From NCBI RefSeq assembly GCF_900143095.1, contig NZ_FRDA01000014.1:62001-126000 (forward strand): 64,000 nt of DNA. Direction: 5' to 3'. The translations under genes and the position numbers were made by a program. Positions within the stretch are counted from its first letter, which is position 1. Each line of letters begins with the position of its first letter. Under the pieces are notes generated by a model. It was not told the DNA's origin, searched no databases, and worked only from the letters and a program-made list of their open reading frames with translations. This DNA comes from Pseudomonas asturiensis (GTDB lineage: Bacteria; Pseudomonadota; Gammaproteobacteria; Pseudomonadales; Pseudomonadaceae). This document shows positions 16,530-24,465 of the stretch, piece by piece.

Positions 16530-18845
16530 TCAATCGGTCGATCGCGAGCGTTGAGTGCGCTGTGGATTGCGTGCTGCGACAGCATGCTCTGCGCCAGGCA
16601 GGTCGTCGAACAGGTCCATTGATACCGGTGTGTCGCGTTCCGTCACTCTGGCTTCCAGCATGAGGGAGGCGGGCCACAGGCTAACAGGGTCGCGTTGATT
16701 CATTTGCCTGACCATGGGCAGTATCCGCTCCAGAGGCTGCGGCTTGCTGAACAGGTAGCCCTGCACGTAATCGCTGCCGAACTGGCTCAGGAACTCCAGT
16801 TGCGCGGGAGTCTCTACGCCTTCCGTCACGACCTTGAGATGCAGGGTGTGCGCCATGACGATGATTGCCTGGACGATCTCCATGTCCTGAGGTGATTTGG
16901 GGATATCGATAATGAAGGATCGGTCGATTTTCAGCGTGTCCAGCGGCAGGCGTTTGAGGTAGGCCAGTGACGAGTAGCCTGTGCCGAAGTCGTCGATGGA
17001 CAGCGAGACCCCCAGGCTGCGGATGTGCTTGAGCATCAGGATGGTATTGCTGATGTTGCCCATCAGGGCGTTTTCGGTCACCTCAAGCTCCAGTCGACCG
17101 GGAGCCACGTTCGCCTCGCTCAAGGCGTGTTCGACTTCTTCGGCCAGCTCGTCGCGGTTCAGGTTCAGCGCGGAGCAATTCACCGTGATGATCAGTTTGT
17201 TCAGACCGTCGGCGCGCAAGGCGCCCAGGTCCTGGCACGCTCGACGTAATACCCAGTTGTCCAGTTCGGCAATCAGGCCGTTGGCCTCGGCGATACTGAT
17301 GAAACGATCCGGCACCAGCAGCCCGTGTTGTGGATGGTTCCAGCGCACCAGGGCTTCGAGCTTTGCCACGTGCCCGGTGCGCAGGTCAACGATGGGCTGG
17401 TAGTAGACCTGCAAGCCGGTTTCTTCGCGCAGTGCGTTGCGCAGTTCTTCTTCCAGGTGCAATTCCAGACTGGCCTTGGTCTTCAAGGCCGGGCTGAAGA
17501 AGTTGACCCGATTACGGCCGTTGCCTTTTGATTGATAAAGCGCAAGGTCCGCATGTTTAAGCAGTTCGTCGCACGTGGCTCCGTCGCGCGGAAAGACCGC
17601 GATTCCAATACTGGTGGTCATGACCATGCGCCTGCCTGCCAGCGCAATGGGTTCCTTCATTTTCTGCATGACGCGGTGCGCCAGATGACGGGCCTCTTCG
17701 TAGTTGGGAATGCTCAGCAGAATGCAGAACTCATCGCCTCCGAAGCGCGACACCACATCCTGAACGCGTGTGGCGCTGCGAATACGCTCTGAAATTACCT
17801 TCAGCAGCTCATCCCCGGCATCATGGCCCAGGCTGTCATTGATGCGCTTGAAATGGTCGATGTCCAGAAACATGACCGCCAGCATGCCGTTGCCAATGGT
17901 GTGCTCCAGCAGCCTCTCGGCGAATATCTGGTTGAAACCACGACGGTTGATCAGGTTGGTGAGCGGGTCGTAATGCGCCACTTGCTGGAGCGAGACACGC
18001 GCCTGGTCCAACTGGCTGAGCAGAGCGTTGACGCGCTGCAGATCATGTTCCTTGCCCTGCAGCTTCTTGTCGGCCATCGCTGCGCTGATGCTCCCCGCGA
18101 TGATCAGCAGGGTAATAGCGGCGATCGTCAGCCCCAATTGCTGACTGTTTGCCGTGTTGGGGATATGCAGTTCGGCCCCTGCTGGAATGACCAGCCGCAA
18201 GGCCCGCATGCCCATCAGGTGCATGGTCAAAAGGCCTGCGCCCAACAACAGGCTCACGCCATACCGAAACATTTGGTGGAACATGCCACTGTAGTGGCGC
18301 AGGTGTCGGGAGAGCGTCAGCAGGGCCACGCTCGCCAGAATGGCCACCAGAATCGACAGCGTGAAGGTGCGCGGCTCGTAATATTGCGCGGCATCCGAGT
18401 GCATCGCAGCCATGCCCATGTAGTGCATGGTGCTGATTCCGATACCCATGACGAGGGCGCTCAACAGGCACCGTTTGACGCTCAATGACTGGACGGTCAA
18501 CGCCCTCATGGCGATCAGAGCTGTCATCAGCACAATCAGCAATGAGCCCAGCGTGATGCCCAGGTCATAGGTCACGGTCAGCGGCGCCTGAAAGGCCAGC
18601 ATGCTGATGAAATGCATGGCCCACACACCACCCGCCAGACAAAGCGCACCCAGCGCCTTCCAGACTCGTCGGCTCCTTGTTGCGTCGACGTGAATGACCC
18701 GGTCAGCGATGTCCAGTGTGGCAAAACAGGCCGCACAGGCCACGCCATAGGCCAGTGCCACCAGAAACAGATTGTGACTGCAGTCGATCAGCAATTGCCC
18801 GTTTGCCGGCATGCCGACAAACATATTCAAACCCAGCCACTCCAT
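16530..18845 (-). CDS. Membrane MHYT-GGDEF-EAL cyclic-di-GMP enzyme (MucR-like)
   Basis: The 771-residue protein opens with an integral-membrane MHYT sensor of about seven helices carrying three Met-His motifs: MHFISM (77), MHYMGM (140) and MHLMGM (208), proposed in this family to bind copper and sense O2, CO or NO. A GGDEF domain follows with an intact GGDEF at 369-373 and an RxxD inhibitory site at 360-363, exactly five residues before it. The EAL domain has EAL at 497-499 and the later DDFGTGYSSL loop. Both synthesis and breakdown of c-di-GMP therefore look possible. The architecture equals P. aeruginosa MucR, which feeds c-di-GMP to alginate polymerisation; that role here is inference. 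Confidence 0.92.
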   Translation of the reverse strand: MEWLGLNMFVGMPANGQLLIDCSHNLFLVALAYGVACAACFATLDIADRVIHVDATRSRRVWKALGALCLAGGVWAMHFISMLAFQAPLTVTYDLGITLGSLLIVLMTALIAMRALTVQSLSVKRCLLSALVMGIGISTMHYMGMAAMHSDAAQYYEPRTFTLSILVAILASVALLTLSRHLRHYSGMFHQMFRYGVSLLLGAGLLTMHLMGMRALRLVIPAGAELHIPNTANSQQLGLTIAAITLLIIAGSISAAMADKKLQGKEHDLQRVNALLSQLDQARVSLQQVAHYDPLTNLINRRGFNQIFAERLLEHTIGNGMLAVMFLDIDHFKRINDSLGHDAGDELLKVISERIRSATRVQDVVSRFGGDEFCILLSIPNYEEARHLAHRVMQKMKEPIALAGRRMVMTTSIGIAVFPRDGATCDELLKHADLALYQSKGNGRNRVNFFSPALKTKASLELHLEEELRNALREETGLQVYYQPIVDLRTGHVAKLEALVRWNHPQHGLLVPDRFISIAEANGLIAELDNWVLRRACQDLGALRADGLNKLIITVNCSALNLNRDELAEEVEHALSEANVAPGRLELEVTENALMGNISNTILMLKHIRSLGVSLSIDDFGTGYSSLAYLKRLPLDTLKIDRSFIIDIPKSPQDMEIVQAIIVMAHTLHLKVVTEGVETPAQLEFLSQFGSDYVQGYLFSKPQPLERILPMVRQMNQRDPVSLWPASLMLEARVTERDTPVSMDLFDDLPGAEHAVAARNPQRTQRSRSTD

Positions 18846-18965
18846 AGCGAGCCCTATTTCTTCACTGCCAGGGCGCCGAGGCTTAAGGCCTGGGCGATTC
18901 GACCTGAGTATAGAAGCTGTTAGCAGCTTGCCACTATGGCGACTAACAAATTTGGAATGGGCTCA

Positions 18966-18980
18966 ATAACCAATGGTTAT
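18966..18980. promoter_or_regulatory. Symmetric operator-like palindrome upstream of the MFS gene
   Basis: ATAACCA-A-TGGTTAT is a perfect 7-base inverted repeat around a single base, followed by AAAAAA. It lies 98 bases before the MFS start and 120 bases before the divergent c-di-GMP gene. The half-sites resemble ATAACC-N4-GGTTA dyads bound by some LysR-type regulators such as PcaQ, but the spacing differs by one and no regulator gene is adjacent. Confidence 0.45.
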
Positions 18981-19078
18981 AAAAAAGCATCACCGCGCGT
19001 GCGGTTTACGAATGTTTACAGACAGTCAGGCACGGGCCTTCTAGATTGATACGACTAATAAGAAGGGACGACTGCCTC

Positions 19079-20449
19079 ATGAGCACGCTTCGTACGGAAA
19101 CCCCCACTCAGGCCGCCAATGCATGGCGCGTCCTCTTTCTGCTGTTTCTGGCCAACCTGTTCAACTTCTTCGACCGTACCATTCCGGCCATTATCGTCGA
19201 GCCCATTCGAATGGAATGGCACCTGAGCGACTTTCAGCTCGGGCTCCTCGGGACCGCCTTTACGTTGGTGTACGCCATCGCGGGCTTGCCGCTGGGGCGC
19301 ATGGCCGACAACGGGTCGCGCAAAAAACTGATGGGCTGCGGGCTGGCGGTGTGGAGTGGACTTACGGCAGTCAACGGCATGGTCAGTAGCTTCTGGACGT
19401 TTCTTCTGGTGCGTATGGGCGTCGGCATCGGCGAAGCCAGCTACGCGCCTGCAGCCAATTCGCTGATCGGTGATCTTTTCCCGGCCCATAAACGGTCCCG
19501 CGCCATGGGCATCTTCATGTTGGGGTTGCCGCTGGGCCTGTTGTTGGCGTTCTTCACCATTGGTGCGATGGTCAAGGCCTTCGACAGTTGGCGTGCGCCG
19601 TTCTTCATCGCTGCGGTGCCTGGGTTGCTGCTCGCGGTGTTCATCTTTTTTATCAAGGAACCCAAGCGCGGCGCGGCTGAAAGCGTGCGCATGTCGGAAG
19701 TCAAAATCGAGAAACCGATTCGCCGTGTGCTGTCGATTCCGACCTTTCGCTGGCTGGTACTGGGCGGCCTTACGTTTAACTTTGCCACCTATGCCTGCAA
19801 CTCATTCATGGTGCCGATGCTGCAACGCTATTTCTTGCTGCCGTTGCAGGAGGCGGCTGTCGCAACGGGTGTGATTGTCGGTGTGACCGGGTTGGTCGGC
19901 CTGACAGTGGGCGGCTGGATCGCCGATAAGCTGCACCAGCGCTCACCGAACGGTCGCCTGTTGTTTGCGGCTTTCAGCATGTTGGTGGCGACGATTGCGA
20001 CGGGTTATGCGTTGCACGCCGGGCGGATCGAAATCGGTGTGTTCGTGGCAGTGTTCAGCGTGGGCTGGCTGTTCGCCTACAACTTCTATACCTGCGTTTA
20101 TACCGCGATCCAGGACGTGGTCGAGCCACGTTTGCGGGCCACAGCGATGGCATTGTTCTTTGCCGGGCTGTACCTGCTGGGCGGTGGGGCGGGGCCGGTG
20201 GTGGTGGGTCTGCTGTCCGATCACTTTGCCCACGCGGCCATGGCGGTCGCGGGTGTCGACGTGATGAGCGAAAGCTTCAAGGCCATCGGCTTGCACGACG
20301 CCATGTACCTGATTCCGGCAGCATTGCTTATGACGCTGGTGTTTCTGTTTCAGGCATCGCGGTGCTTCAGCAAGGACGCCGAACGCATGAAAGCAAGGAT
20401 GGTGGCCGAGGAACCGGCAGAGGGTGTATCGGAGGGGGCGGTGGTTTGA
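19079..20449 (+). CDS. MFS transporter, Spinster-like
   Basis: The 456-residue protein has twelve predicted membrane helices. FDRTIPAIIVEPIRMEWHLSDFQLGLLGTAF in helix 1-2 and GRMADNGSRKKLMGCG in the first cytoplasmic loop (motif A) place it in the major facilitator superfamily, in the group related to Spinster transporters. The start chosen (19079) has AAGGGA about 11 bases upstream; an earlier TTG in frame has none. The substrate cannot be read from the sequence. It converges on rapA. Confidence 0.85.
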   Translation: MSTLRTETPTQAANAWRVLFLLFLANLFNFFDRTIPAIIVEPIRMEWHLSDFQLGLLGTAFTLVYAIAGLPLGRMADNGSRKKLMGCGLAVWSGLTAVNGMVSSFWTFLLVRMGVGIGEASYAPAANSLIGDLFPAHKRSRAMGIFMLGLPLGLLLAFFTIGAMVKAFDSWRAPFFIAAVPGLLLAVFIFFIKEPKRGAAESVRMSEVKIEKPIRRVLSIPTFRWLVLGGLTFNFATYACNSFMVPMLQRYFLLPLQEAAVATGVIVGVTGLVGLTVGGWIADKLHQRSPNGRLLFAAFSMLVATIATGYALHAGRIEIGVFVAVFSVGWLFAYNFYTCVYTAIQDVVEPRLRATAMALFFAGLYLLGGGAGPVVVGLLSDHFAHAAMAVAGVDVMSESFKAIGLHDAMYLIPAALLMTLVFLFQASRCFSKDAERMKARMVAEEPAEGVSEGAVV

Positions 20450-20472
20450 GTGGGTCGGATCAAGGTCTGTTT

Positions 20473-20490
20473 GAGCGAGCAAGCTCGCTC
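20473..20490. repeat. Palindrome between convergent MFS and rapA genes
   Basis: GAGCGAGC-AA-GCTCGCTC is a perfect 8-base inverted repeat in the short gap between two gene ends, with a partial second copy (AGGGAGCAAGCTTG) at 20505-20518. It is likely a small REP-type element that may serve both transcripts. Confidence 0.6.
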
Positions 20491-20540
20491 CCCGGGATAT
20501 GATCAGGGAGCAAGCTTGTATCAGCGAAAGCGGGCAGTCA

Positions 20541-23387
20541 TCAGCCCGCCACGAGCACCCGAATCGCTTCCAGACGCAACGCGGCCTTTTCCAGCATGGC
20601 CAGACCTTGCTCACGCTGCGTACGCAGAGCGACCAGTTCGCTGTCACGCACCGTCGGGTTGACCGCTTGCAGCGCCGTCAGGCGTGCCAGTTCCTCTTCG
20701 GTATCGGCTGCCAGGCGACGCTGCGCTTCGGCGACGCGCTCGGCGTGTTTCGGCGTGATCTTCTCTTCGCCCGCGTTGATGCGAGGCGTGAGCACATCGC
20801 GTTGCGCCTGAATGAACTTGTTGGCGCTGGCACGCGGTACGCTTTCGAGTTGGTCGTTCAAGGTGTTGAACGACACGCGGCTCGACAGATCATTGCCGTT
20901 GGCATCGAGCAGGCAACGCAGCGCTGCCGGAGGCAGGTAGCGGCCCAGTTGCAACGAACGCGGCGCGACCACTTCGCTGACGTAGATCAGTTCCAGCAGC
21001 ACAGTGCCAGGCTTGAGCGCCTTGTTCTTGATCAGTGCCACGGCGGTATTGCCCATGGAGCCAGACAGCACCAGGTCCATGCCGCCTTGCACCATCGGGT
21101 GTTCCCAGGTGATGAACTGCATGTCTTCGCGAGACAGCGCCTGATTACGGTCGTAGGTGATGGTCACGCCTTCGTCGTCGCCCAGCGGGAAGCTGGCGTC
21201 GAGCATCTTCTCGCTCGGCTTGAGGATCAGCGCGTTTTCCGAATGGTCTTCGCTGTCGATGCCGAACGCGTCGAACAGGGTTTCCATGTAGATCGGCAGA
21301 CTGAACTGGTCATCCTGTTCCAGAATGTCTTCGACCAGCGCCTCGCCTTCACCTGCGCCACCGGAATTGAGTTCCAGCAGGCGGTCGCGACCGGTGTGCA
21401 GTTCGCTTTCCAGACGCTCACGTTCGGCGCGCGCCTCGTCGATCAGGCTTTGCCACTCATCGTCGTCACCGCTTTCCAGCAGCGGTAGCAGGCGCGGGCC
21501 GAACTGATGCTGCAGGGCGTTACCGGTCGGGCAGGTGTTGAGGAACGCGTTGAGCGCTTCGTGATACCACTGGAACAGCCGGGCCTGCGGGCTGGTTTCC
21601 AGGAACGGCACGTGCAGCTCGATGGTGTGTTTCTGGCCGATACGGTCCAGACGACCGATACGCTGCTCCAGCAGGTCCGGGTGGGACGGCAGGTCGAACA
21701 GCACCAGATGATGGGAGAACTGGAAGTTGCGGCCTTCGCTGCCGATTTCCGAGCAGATCAACACCTGGGCACCGAATTCCTCGTCCGCGAAGTAGGCGGC
21801 AGCGCGGTCGCGCTCAAGGATGTTCATGCCTTCGTGGAAAACCGTGGCCGGGATGCCGGAGCGCACGCGCAGGGCGTCTTCCAGGTCCATCGCGGTTTCG
21901 GCGTGGGCGCAGATGACCAGCACCTTCACACGCTTGAGCATCTTGAGGGTATCGATCAGCCAGTCGACGCGCGGATCGAAACGCCACCAGCGTTCTTCCT
22001 CGCTGACTTCCGAGTGGGCCTGAAAGCTGACTTCCGGGTACAGGTCGGGGTGTTCGCCGAGTGGCAGTTCCAGGTATTCGGCCGGGCAGGGCAGCGGGTA
22101 AGCATGCAGCTTGCGCTCAGGGAAGCCCTGTACGGCGGCGCGGGTGTTGCGAAACAACACACGGCCTGTGCCATGACGATCGAGCAATTCGCGGATCAGG
22201 CGAGCCTTGGCTTCATCGTCGCCTGCGTTGACGGCTGCCAGCAGCGTGTCGCCTTCAGCGCCGAGGAAGCCATGAATGGTCTTTTGCGCTTCTGCCGAGA
22301 GAACGCCCTTGTCGAGCAGTTCCTGCACCGCCTGAGCCACGGGACGATAGTTGTCGCTTTCGGCCCGGAAGGCCTTGAGGTCGTGGAAACGGTTCGGGTC
22401 CAACAGGCGCAGGCGCGCAAAGTGGCTGTCCTGGCCGAGTTGTTCGGGCGTGGCGGTCAGCAGCAGTACGCCGGGCATGACTTCGGCCAGTTGCTCGACC
22501 AGCGAGTACTCGGCGCTGGCCTTGTCTTCGTGCCAGACCAGGTGGTGCGCTTCGTCGACCACCATCAGGTCCCAGCCGGCCGCGAACAGGGCGTCCTGAG
22601 CCTTTTCATCCGAGACCAGCCACTCCAGCGCAACCAGTGCCAGTTGGGTGTCTTCGAACGGATTGCCGGCATCGCTCTCCATGAAGCGCTCGGCGTCGAA
22701 CAGCGCAACCTGCAGGTTGAAGCGGCGGCGCATCTCGACCAGCCACTGGTGCTGCAGGTTCTCCGGCACCAGGATCAGTACCCGGCTGGCGCGCCCCGAC
22801 AGCAGTTGGCGATGGATCACCAGACCGGCTTCGATGGTCTTGCCCAGGCCTACTTCGTCGGCCAGCAATACGCGTGGCGCAATGCGGTCTGCGACTTCGC
22901 GAGCGATGTGCAATTGGTGCGCGATAGGTTGCGCACGCACGCCACCCAGGCCCCAGAGGGAGGATTGCAATTGGCGGCTGGTGTGTTCCAGTGTGTTGTA
23001 GCGCAGGGAGAACCAGGAAAGCTGATCGATCTGGCCCGCGAACAGGCGGTCGGTTGCCAGACGGAACTGGATAAAGTTGGACAGCTGGGTTTCCGGCAGC
23101 GTGACCACTTCGTTCTGGGCGTTGAGGCCGTGATAGACCAGCAGCCCGTCGACATCGTCGACTTCGCGGACGGTCATTTTCCAGTTTTCGAAGTGAGTAA
23201 TCACATCGCCCGGAGAGAAACGCACGCGGGTGAGCGGTGCATTACGCAGTGCGTACTGGCGCGTGTCGCCAGTGGCCGGGTAGAGCACGGTCAATAAGCG
23301 GCCGTCCTGTGCCAGAACGGTGCCTAAACCCAGCTCGGCTTCGCTGTCGCTAATCCAGCGTTGCCCCGGTTGATACTGCTGCGCCAT
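20541..23387 (-). CDS. rapA: RNA polymerase-associated ATPase RapA (HepA)
   Basis: The 948-residue protein is close in length to E. coli RapA (968). It has the N-terminal Tudor-like region (QRWISDSEAELGLGTVL), the Swi2/Snf2 ATPase with Walker A DEVGLGKTIEAG, the VDEAHH box, LLLTATPEQ, and the second lobe with EGRNFQFSHHLVLFDLP and RIGRLDRIGQ. RapA binds RNA polymerase and recycles it from post-termination complexes. GGGAG lies upstream of the start. Order rapA - 113-aa gene - 52-aa gene - sRNA locus agrees with PA3308-PA3305.1 of P. aeruginosa as I remember it. Confidence 0.96.
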   Translation of the reverse strand: MAQQYQPGQRWISDSEAELGLGTVLAQDGRLLTVLYPATGDTRQYALRNAPLTRVRFSPGDVITHFENWKMTVREVDDVDGLLVYHGLNAQNEVVTLPETQLSNFIQFRLATDRLFAGQIDQLSWFSLRYNTLEHTSRQLQSSLWGLGGVRAQPIAHQLHIAREVADRIAPRVLLADEVGLGKTIEAGLVIHRQLLSGRASRVLILVPENLQHQWLVEMRRRFNLQVALFDAERFMESDAGNPFEDTQLALVALEWLVSDEKAQDALFAAGWDLMVVDEAHHLVWHEDKASAEYSLVEQLAEVMPGVLLLTATPEQLGQDSHFARLRLLDPNRFHDLKAFRAESDNYRPVAQAVQELLDKGVLSAEAQKTIHGFLGAEGDTLLAAVNAGDDEAKARLIRELLDRHGTGRVLFRNTRAAVQGFPERKLHAYPLPCPAEYLELPLGEHPDLYPEVSFQAHSEVSEEERWWRFDPRVDWLIDTLKMLKRVKVLVICAHAETAMDLEDALRVRSGIPATVFHEGMNILERDRAAAYFADEEFGAQVLICSEIGSEGRNFQFSHHLVLFDLPSHPDLLEQRIGRLDRIGQKHTIELHVPFLETSPQARLFQWYHEALNAFLNTCPTGNALQHQFGPRLLPLLESGDDDEWQSLIDEARAERERLESELHTGRDRLLELNSGGAGEGEALVEDILEQDDQFSLPIYMETLFDAFGIDSEDHSENALILKPSEKMLDASFPLGDDEGVTITYDRNQALSREDMQFITWEHPMVQGGMDLVLSGSMGNTAVALIKNKALKPGTVLLELIYVSEVVAPRSLQLGRYLPPAALRCLLDANGNDLSSRVSFNTLNDQLESVPRASANKFIQAQRDVLTPRINAGEEKITPKHAERVAEAQRRLAADTEEELARLTALQAVNPTVRDSELVALRTQREQGLAMLEKAALRLEAIRVLVAG

Positions 23388-23620
23388 GCTGCCTGTCTCC
23401 CGACTTGAAAAAGCCGACTATGTTAACGGAACGCGCCCTGAAGACCAAAGGCGGCGTTGAAAAACACCGCGGATTGACGGCTGATCAGTAAATTTTCCTG
23501 CCGCTGGCACTAATTTCATTAAACATAGTCAAAAAAAACCGTAGAAATTATTACAGCCTATTACAAAGCTGTTCAAGTTGACGAGCAGACGGCCGAAAGC
23601 CCGGTAAGAGGAGATAAACC

Positions 23621-23962
23621 ATGCTGCAACCTATGCTTCCGCTGAGTGTGGTACCGGTCACGTCGCAGATGGACCCGGCCAAGCGTGTGCCGGACATTCC
23701 GCCTGTCGCACCCGTGCAGGAGAGTTCCAACGAGACCTCCATCGACCTGCGCAACGAAGACACCGAGCGAAGCGCCTTGCTGTTGCGTGAAGAGCAGCAG
23801 CGTCAGCAGCAACAACATCAAGGTCGCAGTGGGGAAGACGGCGAGGAGTATCAAGGCCTGGTGATTCCGGGTGACTCGCTCAATGCCGACAATACCGTGC
23901 CTGTCGTGCCATTGATCGACGATGAGCCGCGCCAGGGCTTGTGGGTCGATATCCAGATTTGA
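23621..23962 (+). CDS. Conserved small hydrophilic protein (PA3307-like)
   Basis: The 113-residue product is Gln-, Glu- and Pro-rich, with a run QQRQQQQHQG near residue 60-70, and no signal peptide or membrane segment. It is probably largely disordered. A strong ribosome site (AAGAGGAG, 8 bases from the ATG) and its place beside rapA support that it is expressed. I do not recognise a domain. Homologues in Pseudomonas have sometimes been labelled aspartate-semialdehyde dehydrogenase, but nothing here supports an enzyme of that kind. Confidence 0.7.
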   Translation: MLQPMLPLSVVPVTSQMDPAKRVPDIPPVAPVQESSNETSIDLRNEDTERSALLLREEQQRQQQQHQGRSGEDGEEYQGLVIPGDSLNADNTVPVVPLIDDEPRQGLWVDIQI

Positions 23963-24100
23963 AGTCGAGCATCCCGTCAGAGGATGCCGCCTGGCGTGTT
24001 TTTGATGGTCTTGCACCTGCCTTCATGTTCCTGACTGGTCATCGCCGATGCTATTGAGCATTATTGGCGATGATTCCCAGTGTCCGAGAGCTGCAAAACC

Positions 24101-24259
24101 ATGAGCGACGATGGCCAATTGATCGATCTGGGCGCCGAGCGCGCCAAACGCGTTCATGACCTGAACGACAAACGCCTGAACGAAGTGCGCAATGCGTTCG
24201 AGCAGGCAATGCCGTTGAGCGGCAAGAAAAAGCCGAAGAAAAAGCCCAAGAAGCGTTGA
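24101..24259 (+). CDS. Small Lys-rich conserved protein (52 aa, PA3306-like)
   Basis: The gene encodes 52 residues, MSDDGQLIDLGAERAKRVHD at the start and a strongly basic end KKKPKKKPKKR. The body is a charged amphipathic helix. The preceding CGAGAGCTGCAAAACC offers only a weak ribosome site. Its codon use is like the surrounding genes, and its position between the 113-aa gene and the sRNA locus is the one held by PA3306 in P. aeruginosa. A basic tail of this kind suits nucleic-acid binding, but that is speculation. Confidence 0.7.
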   Translation: MSDDGQLIDLGAERAKRVHDLNDKRLNEVRNAFEQAMPLSGKKKPKKKPKKR

Positions 24260-24317
24260 TGCCCGCTTGTCTTTCCCGCCCGTCGAATGACGTCGCGGGC
24301 GACTGATTGCGTCGGTA

Positions 24318-24359
24318 CTGATCTGCGTCAATTGCCCTGAGTGCCATTGCGGCTAATCT
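24318..24359 (+). promoter_or_regulatory. ANR/FNR-type promoter of the sRNA locus
   Basis: CTGAT-CTGC-GTCAA (24318-24331) matches the ANR consensus TTGAT-N4-ATCAA in 8 of the 10 defined positions. A -10 element TAATCT lies at 24354-24359. A start 7 bases after that (24366) puts the centre of the ANR site at -41.5, the class II activator position. A TTGCCC at 24332-24337, 16 bases before the -10, could act as a weak -35. Confidence 0.65.
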
Positions 24360-24365
24360 GATTGC

Positions 24366-24451
24366 AATGGACGGGGCGTGAAGACGTTCTCGGCCAACCG
24401 TCCTTAAATGAGCACGCAAGGCACTTGGGCGACTTCGGTCGCCTTTTTTTT
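24366..24451 (+). ncRNA. phrS: Candidate ANR-controlled small RNA in the phrS position
   Basis: The predicted transcript of about 86 nt starts downstream of the ANR-type promoter. It has a 5' stem GGACGG (24369-24374) with CCGTCC (24398-24403), and inner pairs GGC/GCC and GAA/TTC. An A/U-rich linker (TTAAATGAGCACGCAAGG) follows. It ends in a strong terminator: GGCGAC-TTCG-GTCGCC and eight Ts (24428-24451). This is the layout of an Hfq-binding sRNA. In P. aeruginosa the ANR-activated PhrS lies beside PA3306, the same neighbourhood. PhrS there is longer (about 210 nt), so the homology is inferred from place, promoter and form, not from aligned sequence. Confidence 0.6.
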
Positions 24452-24465
24452 CGTGTGCACCCTCA

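Noticed and set aside
21507..23297. Plus-strand frame of 596 codons opposite rapA
   Set aside because: Antisense shadow of the strongly conserved rapA coding sequence, with no ribosome site or recognisable domain.
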